In this document: in pieces, positions 9,767-16,806 of the stretch
Numbering within the stretch: the first letter of the stretch is position 1
How the letters are laid out: each line of letters opens with the position of its first letter
DNA from: an uncultured Pelagibacteraceae bacterium
GTDB taxonomy: Bacteria > Pseudomonadota > Alphaproteobacteria > Pelagibacterales > Pelagibacteraceae
NCBI GenBank assembly: GCA_902518835.1
Contig: CABYHH010000010.1
Span: forward strand, 1-32,098
Length of the DNA stretch: 32,098 nucleotides
Direction: 5' to 3'
Made by a program: the position numbers and the translations under genes
The notes under the pieces: model-generated
The model's input: only the letters and a program-made list of their open reading frames with translations
Told to the model about the DNA's origin: nothing
The model's database searches: none

Positions 9767-11022
9767 TGTTTTTTATTTACCAGATTTTCATTATATTAAT
9801 CCTCTTTTTTTCACCTTTTATAATATTAGTAAGATTAATAAAAAAAAAAGAACATAAAAAAAGATTTCTTGAAAAGTTTTGCTTACCTTCCAAAAAAAGA
9901 AGCGAAGGTAAACTTATTTGGATACATGCTGCAAGTGTTGGAGAATTTTTAAGTGTTGTACCCATAATATATAAATTAGAAAAAAATAAAAAAATTAAAA
10001 CTATTCTAATAACAACTTCTACTTTGAGCTCATTTAGGATATTTTATAATTACAAATTTGAAAAAACCATACACCAATTTTTTCCTATTGATTTTTTTTA
10101 TTTTTCACAAAAATTTTTGAATTATTGGAAACCGTCTATGGCTATATTTATAGACTCGGAAATTTGGCCAAGTATGTTTAAGACGCTTAAAAAAAATACT
10201 ACTCCTTTATTATTGGTAAATGCAAGAATAACAAAAAAATCTTTTAAAAGATGGAATTTATTCAATAAATTTTCAAATAATATTTTTCACAATCTTGAGG
10301 CTGCATTCCCACAAAATAATGAAACAAAAAAATATTTAAAAAAACTTGATGTAAAAAAAATAATTGAATGTGGCAATCTTAAATTTTGTCAAACTCCAAA
10401 CTTGAAAAATGTTAATTTAGATAAATCTTTTTTAGCATCAATAAAAAAAAGATTGATTTTTTGTGCATCAAGCACTCATCCGGGTGAAGAACTTAATATA
10501 ATGAAAAATCATCTATTCCTGAAAAAAAAATATAAAAATTTGTTAACTATTATCATCCCAAGACATGTGGAAAGAGTTGGTTCAATTTTTCAGAATATGA
10601 AAGAATTAAATCTTAAAGGTATAGTTCATACTTCGAATAAAAAGATTGATTACAAAACAGATATTTATCTTGTAGATACTTACGGAGAAACTCAAAAATT
10701 TTTTAATGTCTCAAAAATAACCTTTATTGGTGGTTCTATGATTAATCATGGAGGTCAAAATCCTATAGAGCCAGCCAGGTTTGGACTAAATATTTTGCAC
10801 GGACCTTATGTTCGAAATTTCAAAGATGTATATAAATTTTTTCATAAACAAAGAATTGCATATGAATTTACTGGCTTAAAACAGCTGATAAAGATTTCTG
10901 ATAAGCTTTTATTAAATAAAAAAAAAAATAAAATTGATTTAAAAAAAATAGGTAAATCTATTCTAAAAAAAAATTTATATGAAATTAACAAAATTTTAAA
11001 TAATGAAATTAAAAAAACCTAA
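9766..11022 (+). CDS. waaA: 3-deoxy-D-manno-octulosonic acid (Kdo) transferase
   Basis: Adds Kdo from CMP-Kdo to the lipid A precursor at the inner membrane. The 418-aa GT-B glycosyltransferase begins with a hydrophobic anchor (about 1-24) and has the catalytic-base motif IHAASVGE (Glu60), then SEIWPSMF, VNARITKKSF, CASSTHPGEE, IIPRHVERV and GGSMINHGGQNPIEPA, all in family order. Lysine content is very high, and the C-terminal part carries an 11-A run (10918-10928) inside coding sequence. It overlaps lpxK by 20 nt. One or two Kdo additions cannot be decided from sequence. Confidence 0.95.
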   Translation: MFFIYQIFIILILFFSPFIILVRLIKKKEHKKRFLEKFCLPSKKRSEGKLIWIHAASVGEFLSVVPIIYKLEKNKKIKTILITTSTLSSFRIFYNYKFEKTIHQFFPIDFFYFSQKFLNYWKPSMAIFIDSEIWPSMFKTLKKNTTPLLLVNARITKKSFKRWNLFNKFSNNIFHNLEAAFPQNNETKKYLKKLDVKKIIECGNLKFCQTPNLKNVNLDKSFLASIKKRLIFCASSTHPGEELNIMKNHLFLKKKYKNLLTIIIPRHVERVGSIFQNMKELNLKGIVHTSNKKIDYKTDIYLVDTYGETQKFFNVSKITFIGGSMINHGGQNPIEPARFGLNILHGPYVRNFKDVYKFFHKQRIAYEFTGLKQLIKISDKLLLNKKKNKIDLKKIGKSILKKNLYEINKILNNEIKKT

Positions 11023-11953
11023 ATTTTGGGATTACAAAAGACCGAATTATATTTCAAATCTATTACTTCCATTATCTAAATTGTTAGAATTTGCATTAAA
11101 ATTTAAGAAAAGAAATAAAAAAAAAATTGGATCGACAAAAACAGTATGTATTGGAAATATATACTTAGGAGGAACAGGTAAAACTTCCATATCAATAGAA
11201 ATTAAAAAGATACTAGATAATTTAAATTTTAAGGCTTGTTTTATTAAAAAACAATATTCTAATCAATTAGATGAACAAAAATTATTAAATAAATCTGGCA
11301 AAACATTTATCAATAAATCACGATCTCAAGCATTGATTGAAGCTAATAAAGAGAATTACGAAATAGCAATTTTTGATGATGGTTTACAAGATGGTGAAGT
11401 AGCCTACGATCTTTCTTTTGTTTGTTTTAATAATAAAAATTTTATTGGAAATAGCAGAACTATTCCTGCAGGTCCATTGAGAGAACCCTTAAGAAATATC
11501 AAAAGTTATAAAAACGTTTTTTTTGTTGGAAACGACGAAAATACTGAGAATTTAGAAAAATATTTAAAAAAATTTGATATGAATTTAAATTTTTACAACT
11601 CAAAATATAAAATTTTAAATCTAAGTAAATTTAATTTAAATGATCAATTTATTGTTTTTTCAGGTATTGGTAATCACTATACTTTCGTTGAAATGTTACA
11701 AAAAAATAAATTTAAAATTTTTAAAGATTTTGAATTTCCAGATCATTATAATTACAATGAAGTAGATATAAATAAAATAAAAGAATTTGCAGAACAAAAT
11801 AATTCTAAGATAATAACTACTCATAAAGATTATTTAAGACTTAATGAAGGGATTAATGCGTCAATTAATTTTGTGGAAATTGAAATAGAAATAACGCAGC
11901 TAGAAAATATAAAAAAAAAATTAATTGATTTGATTCCAGATGAAAATAATTAA
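11003..11953 (+). CDS. lpxK: Tetraacyldisaccharide 4'-kinase
   Basis: Phosphorylates the 4' position of the lipid A disaccharide, giving lipid IVA. At 316 aa it is normal length. It has the unusual P-loop GNIYLGGTGKTS (about 51-62) of LpxK, FDDGLQDG, the characteristic IPAGPLREPL, FSGIGNHYTF and FPDHYNYNEVD, then TTHKDYLRL near the C-terminus. It begins within the end of waaA (20-nt overlap) and ends 14 nt inside the acyltransferase gene, so translation of the three genes is probably coupled. A 10-A run occurs at about 11117-11126. Confidence 0.95.
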   Translation: MKLKKPKFWDYKRPNYISNLLLPLSKLLEFALKFKKRNKKKIGSTKTVCIGNIYLGGTGKTSISIEIKKILDNLNFKACFIKKQYSNQLDEQKLLNKSGKTFINKSRSQALIEANKENYEIAIFDDGLQDGEVAYDLSFVCFNNKNFIGNSRTIPAGPLREPLRNIKSYKNVFFVGNDENTENLEKYLKKFDMNLNFYNSKYKILNLSKFNLNDQFIVFSGIGNHYTFVEMLQKNKFKIFKDFEFPDHYNYNEVDINKIKEFAEQNNSKIITTHKDYLRLNEGINASINFVEIEIEITQLENIKKKLIDLIPDENN

Positions 11954-12809
11954 ATTTCTTAAATATTTAATCGAATTTACTTTTATCATATTTTTTTTTA
12001 TTATTTTTAAAATAATAGGAATTAAACTTTCAACTTACATATCAGGAAAAATTTTTTCAATTTTCGGGCCACTATTTAGATCAAAAGAAACTATTAATAA
12101 AAACTTAAGAAAAGTTTATCCTGAAATAACCGAGTCTGAAATTAAAAGAAAAAGTAAAAATATGTGGGAATATTATGGAAAAATATTTGCTGAATATCCT
12201 TTTTTAAGTCACTTTAGAAATGACAAATCTAAATATAAAATTCAAATAATTGGAGAAGATGAAATAGACATAATAAGGAAAACAAATGAAAATGTAATTT
12301 TTATTTCAGGACATTTCGATAATTTTGAATTAATGGCAATGATACTTGAAAAAAAAGAAATTAAACTTGGAGCAATTTACAGACCTTTGAATAATTACTT
12401 AATGAATGGTATCATTGAATTTTTAAGGAAAAAATATATTTGTAAAAATCAAATAAAAAAAGGAAGATCGAGCACCAGAGATCTTTTAAATTTATTTAAA
12501 AAAGGTTATTCAATTGCATTAATGATAGATCAAAGAGTTAGTGAAGGTTTAAAGATTAATTTTTTTGGAGAAAAAGCTTATACAACAACAATACCAGCTC
12601 AATTTGTGAGAAAATTTAATTGTAAAGTTGTTCCTCTTCATATTGAGAGAGAAGGAACAAATAATTTTAAAATAACTATATCTAAACCTTTCAAGTTTAA
12701 TAAGAATGACAGTTTAGAAAAAATCACCGAAGAACTTAATATCTGGCTTGAGGATGTGATTAAGAATAGTAGATCAAATTGGATTTGGTCACACAATAGA
12801 TGGAAGTAA
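11940..12809 (+). CDS. lpxL: Lipid A biosynthesis acyltransferase, LpxL/HtrB type
   Basis: Adds a secondary acyl chain to Kdo2-lipid IVA. The 289-aa protein has an N-terminal membrane anchor (about 10-30), the acyltransferase catalytic HxxxxE motif SGHFDNFE (His125, Glu130), then GAIYRPLNN, KKGRSSTRDL, MIDQRV and FFGEKAYTTTIPAQFVRKF, in family order. The C-terminal ENSW-like end is SRSNWIWSHNRWK. It is last in the lipid A run. LpxL versus LpxM cannot be separated from sequence alone; a single such gene visible here suggests one secondary acylation, though another may exist elsewhere. It ends 1 nt from the convergent DUF2093 stop. Confidence 0.88.
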   Translation: MKIIKFLKYLIEFTFIIFFFIIFKIIGIKLSTYISGKIFSIFGPLFRSKETINKNLRKVYPEITESEIKRKSKNMWEYYGKIFAEYPFLSHFRNDKSKYKIQIIGEDEIDIIRKTNENVIFISGHFDNFELMAMILEKKEIKLGAIYRPLNNYLMNGIIEFLRKKYICKNQIKKGRSSTRDLLNLFKKGYSIALMIDQRVSEGLKINFFGEKAYTTTIPAQFVRKFNCKVVPLHIEREGTNNFKITISKPFKFNKNDSLEKITEELNIWLEDVIKNSRSNWIWSHNRWK

Positions 12810-12810
12810 T

Positions 12811-12999
12811 CTAGCCTTTTTCTCTTTTTTTTGAGGCTTCAACATATGAATAATAAGGCTCTTGAAGCTCAACATTCCAATAACGCAATTCATCAAGTTT
12901 TATTGGTTTTCCCGATATTGCACATAACACATGATCTCCCTCTTCCAATATCTGAAAGTTATTTGGTAGATATTTTATTTTAGCTAATTTTTTATACAT
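12811..12999 (-). CDS. DUF2093 domain small protein
   Basis: A 62-aa protein, typical of alphaproteobacteria, with unknown function. The match rests on LCAISGKPIKLDELRYWNVE followed by QEPYYSYVEASKKRE, the family core, and an N-terminal AKIKYLPNNFQILEEGD. No membrane segment or signal peptide is visible. It is convergent with lpxL (1-nt gap), and its ATG lies only 23 bp from the divergent purD ATG, so its promoter must lie within purD coding sequence. Confidence 0.8.
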   Translation of the reverse strand: MYKKLAKIKYLPNNFQILEEGDHVLCAISGKPIKLDELRYWNVELQEPYYSYVEASKKREKG

Positions 13000-13014
13000 T
13001 TATGGTTTATAAAT
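12999..13014 (+). promoter_or_regulatory. Possible purD promoter -10 region within a 13-base shared element
   Basis: The 13-mer TTTATGGTTTATA (12999-13011), continuing AAT, contains a -10-like TATAAA (13008-13013) 9 nt before the purD ATG at 13023. The identical 13-mer lies on the other strand 10 nt before the HAD-IIA ATG at 21261. Shared sequence at near-equal distance from two operon-first genes suggests a common promoter or regulator site. With so short a distance the transcript would be nearly leaderless. Confidence 0.4.
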
Positions 13015-13022
13015 AACTATAC

Positions 13023-14288
13023 ATGAACGTTGGAATAATAGGAAGCGGAGGTAGGGAAAGCTCTATTTGTTTTAGTTTAAAAAGATCAAAAAAGATAAAA
13101 AATATTTTTGCTATGCCAGGAAATGCTGGGACTGCACTTATTTCAAAAAATTTAGATATTAATATAGATAATTTTCAAGAAGTTAAAGATGCTGTAAAAA
13201 ATAACAAAATTGATCTACTCATCGTTGGTCCGGAAAAACCACTTGTTAATGGTATAGTCGATTTTTTAAATGATACTGGTGTAAAAATATTTGGACCTAA
13301 TAAAGCAGCTTCACAATTAGAAGGCTCAAAAATTTTTACAAAAAAACTTTGTGAGAAATATAAAATACCAACTGCTAAATTCGGTATATTTCAAAACTCA
13401 GATGAAACAATAAAATTTATTGATAAAACTAATTTACCAATTGTTATCAAAGCAGATGGTTTAGCTGCAGGCAAGGGTGTTTATATCTGCGAAAATAAAG
13501 ATGAGGCACGTAATGCTATTGATGAGATTTTTAGAGGAAAATTTGGTTTTGCAAAAAATATTTTAGTCGAAGAATTTTTAGATGGTGAAGAAATGAGTTT
13601 TTTTGTTTTGACCGATGGAGTTTCAATCAAATGTTTTGAGACAGCTCAAGATCATAAAAGAGTGAATGAGGGCGATAAAGGAAAAAATACTGGAGGAATG
13701 GGAGCATATTCACCATCCCGGCTAATTAATAAAGATTTAGAGGAAAAAATTTTGTATCAAATAATTAATCCAACACTTAAAGGATTAAAAGAAATGCAAA
13801 TTGAATATAATGGTTTTCTTTATGCAGGTCTAATGATTAAGAATGATGAACCTTATCTAATTGAATATAATGTAAGAATGGGTGACCCTGAGTGTCAAAC
13901 TATTTTACCCAAACTTAAAACAGACTTGTTAGAGATTCTTTTATCTTGTTGCGATAAAAAATTAAGTAAAATTAATTTTGAATGGTATCAAAAAAAAAGT
14001 TTGAGTATTGTATTATGCTCAAATGGTTACCCAGATAATTATAAAAAAAATTCAGTAATTAAAAATATAAAGAACATTAAAATTGATGAAAATAATTTAT
14101 GTTTCCATGCAGGCACTAAATTAAAAGATGGTAAAATAATATCAGTTGGGGGCAGGGTTTTAAATTTTGTATCTATGGCTGAAAGTTTTTTTGAGGCTAG
14201 AAAGAATGCAATACAAAATATAGAAATTTTAAATTGGCAGGATGGTTTTTACAGAAAAGATATTGGATATAAAGTAATAAATAAATGA
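13023..14288 (+). CDS. purD: Phosphoribosylamine-glycine ligase (GAR synthetase)
   Basis: Joins glycine to 5-phosphoribosylamine with ATP in purine synthesis. The 421-aa ATP-grasp enzyme opens with IGSGGRESSICFSLKRS, then KIDLLIVGPEKPLVNGIVDF, EGSKIFTKKLC, VIKADGLAAGKGVYIC (ATP-binding, about 142-157), AQDHKRVNEGDKGKNTGGMG, and metal-binding YNVRMGDPECQ. No fused PurM or PurN domain is present. It overlaps rsmD by ATGA. Confidence 0.97.
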   Translation: MNVGIIGSGGRESSICFSLKRSKKIKNIFAMPGNAGTALISKNLDINIDNFQEVKDAVKNNKIDLLIVGPEKPLVNGIVDFLNDTGVKIFGPNKAASQLEGSKIFTKKLCEKYKIPTAKFGIFQNSDETIKFIDKTNLPIVIKADGLAAGKGVYICENKDEARNAIDEIFRGKFGFAKNILVEEFLDGEEMSFFVLTDGVSIKCFETAQDHKRVNEGDKGKNTGGMGAYSPSRLINKDLEEKILYQIINPTLKGLKEMQIEYNGFLYAGLMIKNDEPYLIEYNVRMGDPECQTILPKLKTDLLEILLSCCDKKLSKINFEWYQKKSLSIVLCSNGYPDNYKKNSVIKNIKNIKIDENNLCFHAGTKLKDGKIISVGGRVLNFVSMAESFFEARKNAIQNIEILNWQDGFYRKDIGYKVINK

Positions 14289-14851
14289 GAATAATCTCCG
14301 GTTATTTTAAAGGAAAAAAATTATTACAACCCAATGATAGAAATACAAGGCCTCTTAAAGACTTAGCAAAAGAGTCTATTTTTAATGTCTTAGAACACTC
14401 GAATAAATTTTCATTTGAACTTAAGAATTCAAATATTCTTGATTTATTTTCAGGTATTGGTTCATTTGGTTTAGAAGCACTATCAAGGGAAGCTGGTTTT
14501 GTGAGTTTTGTTGAAAATTACTCAAATGTAACAAAAATTCTTAAAAAAAATATAAATAATTTAAATCAATCAAGAAAATCTGAAATTATCGAGAAGGATA
14601 TCTTTAAGGATTTAAATTTCAATAATCTTAATCGAAAATATGATTTAGTATTTATTGATCCACCATTTAAGGAAGAAAAAGTAAATAAACTTTTATATGA
14701 AATATTTAAAGCAAAAGTTTTAAACTCTAAAGGAATAATAATAATTCACAGAAAGAGCAGAGAAAGCCATATTTTTCCAAAAGAAATTATTATTAAAGAT
14801 AAAAAAACTTATGGAATATCACAAATTTTCTTTTGTAATTTTCAAGAATAA
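14285..14851 (+). CDS. rsmD: 16S rRNA (guanine966-N2)-methyltransferase
   Basis: Methylates N2 of G966 of 16S rRNA in the assembled 30S subunit. The 188-aa protein has the RsmD start RIISGYFKGKKL, TRPLKDLAKESIFNVLEH, SAM-binding LDLFSGIGSFGLEALSREA (about 56-74) and the catalytic motif FIDPPF (about 121-126). The usual (T)RPTxDRVREA sequence here reads RPLKDLAKES, a modest divergence. It is translationally coupled to purD by a 4-nt overlap and overlaps the convergent pgi stop by 10 nt. Confidence 0.93.
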   Translation: MRIISGYFKGKKLLQPNDRNTRPLKDLAKESIFNVLEHSNKFSFELKNSNILDLFSGIGSFGLEALSREAGFVSFVENYSNVTKILKKNINNLNQSRKSEIIEKDIFKDLNFNNLNRKYDLVFIDPPFKEEKVNKLLYEIFKAKVLNSKGIIIIHRKSRESHIFPKEIIIKDKKTYGISQIFFCNFQE

Positions 14852-15999
14852 AACAATTTTTTTGTCTCTTTTTTAATTAACTCAACGGATGGTTGATCAA
14901 AAGGATTTATTTTAAGTGCTCGACCTAATAATATAGTTTCTAAGATGAAATAACAAAAAATTTCACCAAGAGTTTTTTCGTCTCTTTTTTTTAATGTAAA
15001 ACTTCTAAATGGAATATTTCTTAATCTAAATACATTTTCAGTTGCATTTTTTTGTTTTAACATAATTTCGTTTATTTTTGCAGAACCAAGGTATCTATAG
15101 CTACTTAAAAGCTTATTTTTGTCAAGTTTATCTGATTGTTTTTGACCACAGTAAAAAAAAGTGAAAAAATTATTTTTAAACCCATCAAGATAAAGTTGCA
15201 TTACGCTATGATTATCTTTTGGCATATTTGATATTATAGGCAAAATTCCTTTTCCTTTTTTTCCTAAACTTTCTGCTACTAGTTGTTGATACCACTGAAA
15301 TAAATAATTGGATTTTTGATCATAATTTAAGATGATAGAATTAAACTTTTTAACTTTAGAAAAATGTAAAATTGAGTTGGTATTTTGAATTAATAAATTT
15401 AAATATTTTTTATTCTGAATTAGATTATTAAATTGTCTAAATTTATTTGGATTTAAACCCATTAACTCTGCAGGTAACATACCCACTTCAGATAAGACCG
15501 AGTATCTGCCTCCAATAAAATTATTATGATAAATTATTTCAGCTTTAAGTTTACTTGCTAACTCATAAAGATAACTTTTCTTATTTTCAGTAATAAAAAT
15601 GTTGTTATCTTTTTTTTTAATGTAAATATTTGTGTTTGAAATAGTTTCTAATGTATTTCCAGACTTTGAAATAATGATATTTATTTTTTTTTTACCATCA
15701 TCTTTTTTTTTTTGTGGTTCAAGATTATTTATAAAATAAAATTTTTTCTTAATTTTATCCTTCAAAAAAAAATAAATCGCTTGAGTCCCTAATATAGATC
15801 CACCCATCCCAATTATTCTAATATCTTTTTTGCTGCATATTTTTTTAATCCTACGGGAATTGAAAGAATCATTATAGTTATTTGACATTGAATTAAATAT
15901 CTCGTTTTTTTCAACAAGTATTGACTTAAATCTTTTTTTAATTTTTTTCTCACCTCCTTTTCTTAAAAAACTTTTTAATGAAATATTTTTTGTTAACAT
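14842..15999 (-). CDS. pgi: Glucose-6-phosphate isomerase, short form
   Basis: Interconverts glucose-6-phosphate and fructose-6-phosphate in the cytoplasm. At 385 aa from the ATG at 15999 it is much shorter than the 540-aa enterobacterial enzyme, but the core is there: GMGGSILGTQAIYF, ISKSGNTLET (sugar-phosphate-binding), FIGGRYSVLSEVGMLPAEL (signature 1), KDNHSVMQLYLDG with the catalytic His region, and the C-terminal NPFDQPSVELIKK with the catalytic Lys. It joins the lipoprotein stop as TGATG, which favours this ATG over the TTG one codon upstream. Coding sequence includes 10- and 11-base homopolymer tracts at 15684-15693 and 15713-15723. It is last in the HAD-ribF-ileS-lspA-lipoprotein cluster. 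Confidence 0.93.
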   Translation of the reverse strand: MLTKNISLKSFLRKGGEKKIKKRFKSILVEKNEIFNSMSNNYNDSFNSRRIKKICSKKDIRIIGMGGSILGTQAIYFFLKDKIKKKFYFINNLEPQKKKDDGKKKINIIISKSGNTLETISNTNIYIKKKDNNIFITENKKSYLYELASKLKAEIIYHNNFIGGRYSVLSEVGMLPAELMGLNPNKFRQFNNLIQNKKYLNLLIQNTNSILHFSKVKKFNSIILNYDQKSNYLFQWYQQLVAESLGKKGKGILPIISNMPKDNHSVMQLYLDGFKNNFFTFFYCGQKQSDKLDKNKLLSSYRYLGSAKINEIMLKQKNATENVFRLRNIPFRSFTLKKRDEKTLGEIFCYFILETILLGRALKINPFDQPSVELIKKETKKLFYS

Positions 16000-16328
16000 C
16001 AATTCTTATTGATTTTTTCTATAATTGATTTTTTAAAACTGCTATTGTTTTGAATTTGTTTGTTTGTATTTTCTGAACTTGAATTTTTTCCTAATATTTT
16101 TTTTAAATTAAAATCCTCCTCAGATTCCTGTTGCTCTTTTGAGTTTCCTGGTAGCGGTAATTTTGAGTAATCAGGAGGCAAAACCAAAGGATTTTTTTTC
16201 TTAATTAAAAACTCCTCAGCACTTTTAGATTTTTTATTTCCTTCAAGGCCGTCTTTCAAAGCTTGGCACGCACTTAGTCCGAACAAAATTAAAATTAAAA
16301 ATATTGAGTATTTAATAAATAGTTTCAT
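15999..16328 (-). CDS. DUF3035-type lipoprotein
   Basis: A 109-aa predicted lipoprotein: hydrophobic signal (residues 2-18), a lipobox GLSAC with the Cys at about 21, and a hydrophilic, probably disordered tail rich in Lys, Asn and Ser. The NPLVLPPDYSKLPLPG segment matches the core of alphaproteobacterial DUF3035 proteins. It lies directly after lspA (17-nt overlap), the signal peptidase that would mature it; the ileS-lspA-DUF3035 order is common in alphaproteobacteria. The role is unknown. Confidence 0.82.
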   Translation of the reverse strand: MKLFIKYSIFLILILFGLSACQALKDGLEGNKKSKSAEEFLIKKKNPLVLPPDYSKLPLPGNSKEQQESEEDFNLKKILGKNSSSENTNKQIQNNSSFKKSIIEKINKN

Positions 16329-16806
16329 TTCTTTTCTTCTCTAAAAAAACTTCATCATAAATAAGGCAAATGATGCCTATTGTTATGAAAATGTCGGCTA
16401 CATTAAATATAAACCAGTGAAATCCATTGTAATGTAAATCTATGAAATCTGGTACCGAATTATAGATAATCCTGTCAAATAAATTTCCCAAAGCTCCACC
16501 AGTAATAATTATATATGAATGTTTTTTAAGTTTTTCAGATTTTGAAATCAAAAATAACAAAATTATTACAATTAATGAAATGAAAATAGTTATCAGATTA
16601 TAAATTGTATCATCTTCAAATGATAATAGGCCAAATGCAATTCCGTCATTCCATATTAAAATGATATTAAAAAAGGATGATGAAAATATTTCTGAGCTGA
16701 AATTTTGATTACTTAGAAAAATTACATACTCTTTTGTTATTCTGTCGATCAAAAATATAATAAATAAAACAATTAATGTGATTTTATTGAAATATTTTAA
16801 AATCAT
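16312..16806 (-). CDS. lspA: Prolipoprotein signal peptidase (signal peptidase II)
   Basis: Cleaves the signal peptide of diacylglyceryl-modified prolipoproteins in the inner membrane. The 164-aa protein has four hydrophobic helices and the conserved boxes: DRITKEYV near the first helix, WNDGIAFGLL, GGALGNLFDRI with the first catalytic Asp, and FNVADIFITIG with the second (about 137). It overlaps ileS by ATGA and the lipoprotein gene by 17 nt. Confidence 0.96.
   Translation of the reverse strand: MILKYFNKITLIVLFIIFLIDRITKEYVIFLSNQNFSSEIFSSSFFNIILIWNDGIAFGLLSFEDDTIYNLITIFISLIVIILLFLISKSEKLKKHSYIIITGGALGNLFDRIIYNSVPDFIDLHYNGFHWFIFNVADIFITIGIICLIYDEVFLEKKRNETIY

Noticed and set aside
12810-12841. 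Bidirectional terminator between lpxL and DUF2093
   Set aside because: AGCC and GGCT can pair across a T-rich loop, but the stem is only about five bases with a long loop and no proper T tail.
16000-16002. TTG start for pgi one codon upstream of the ATG
   Set aside because: The ATG at 15999 forms a neat TGATG junction with the preceding lipoprotein stop; TTG adds only one residue.
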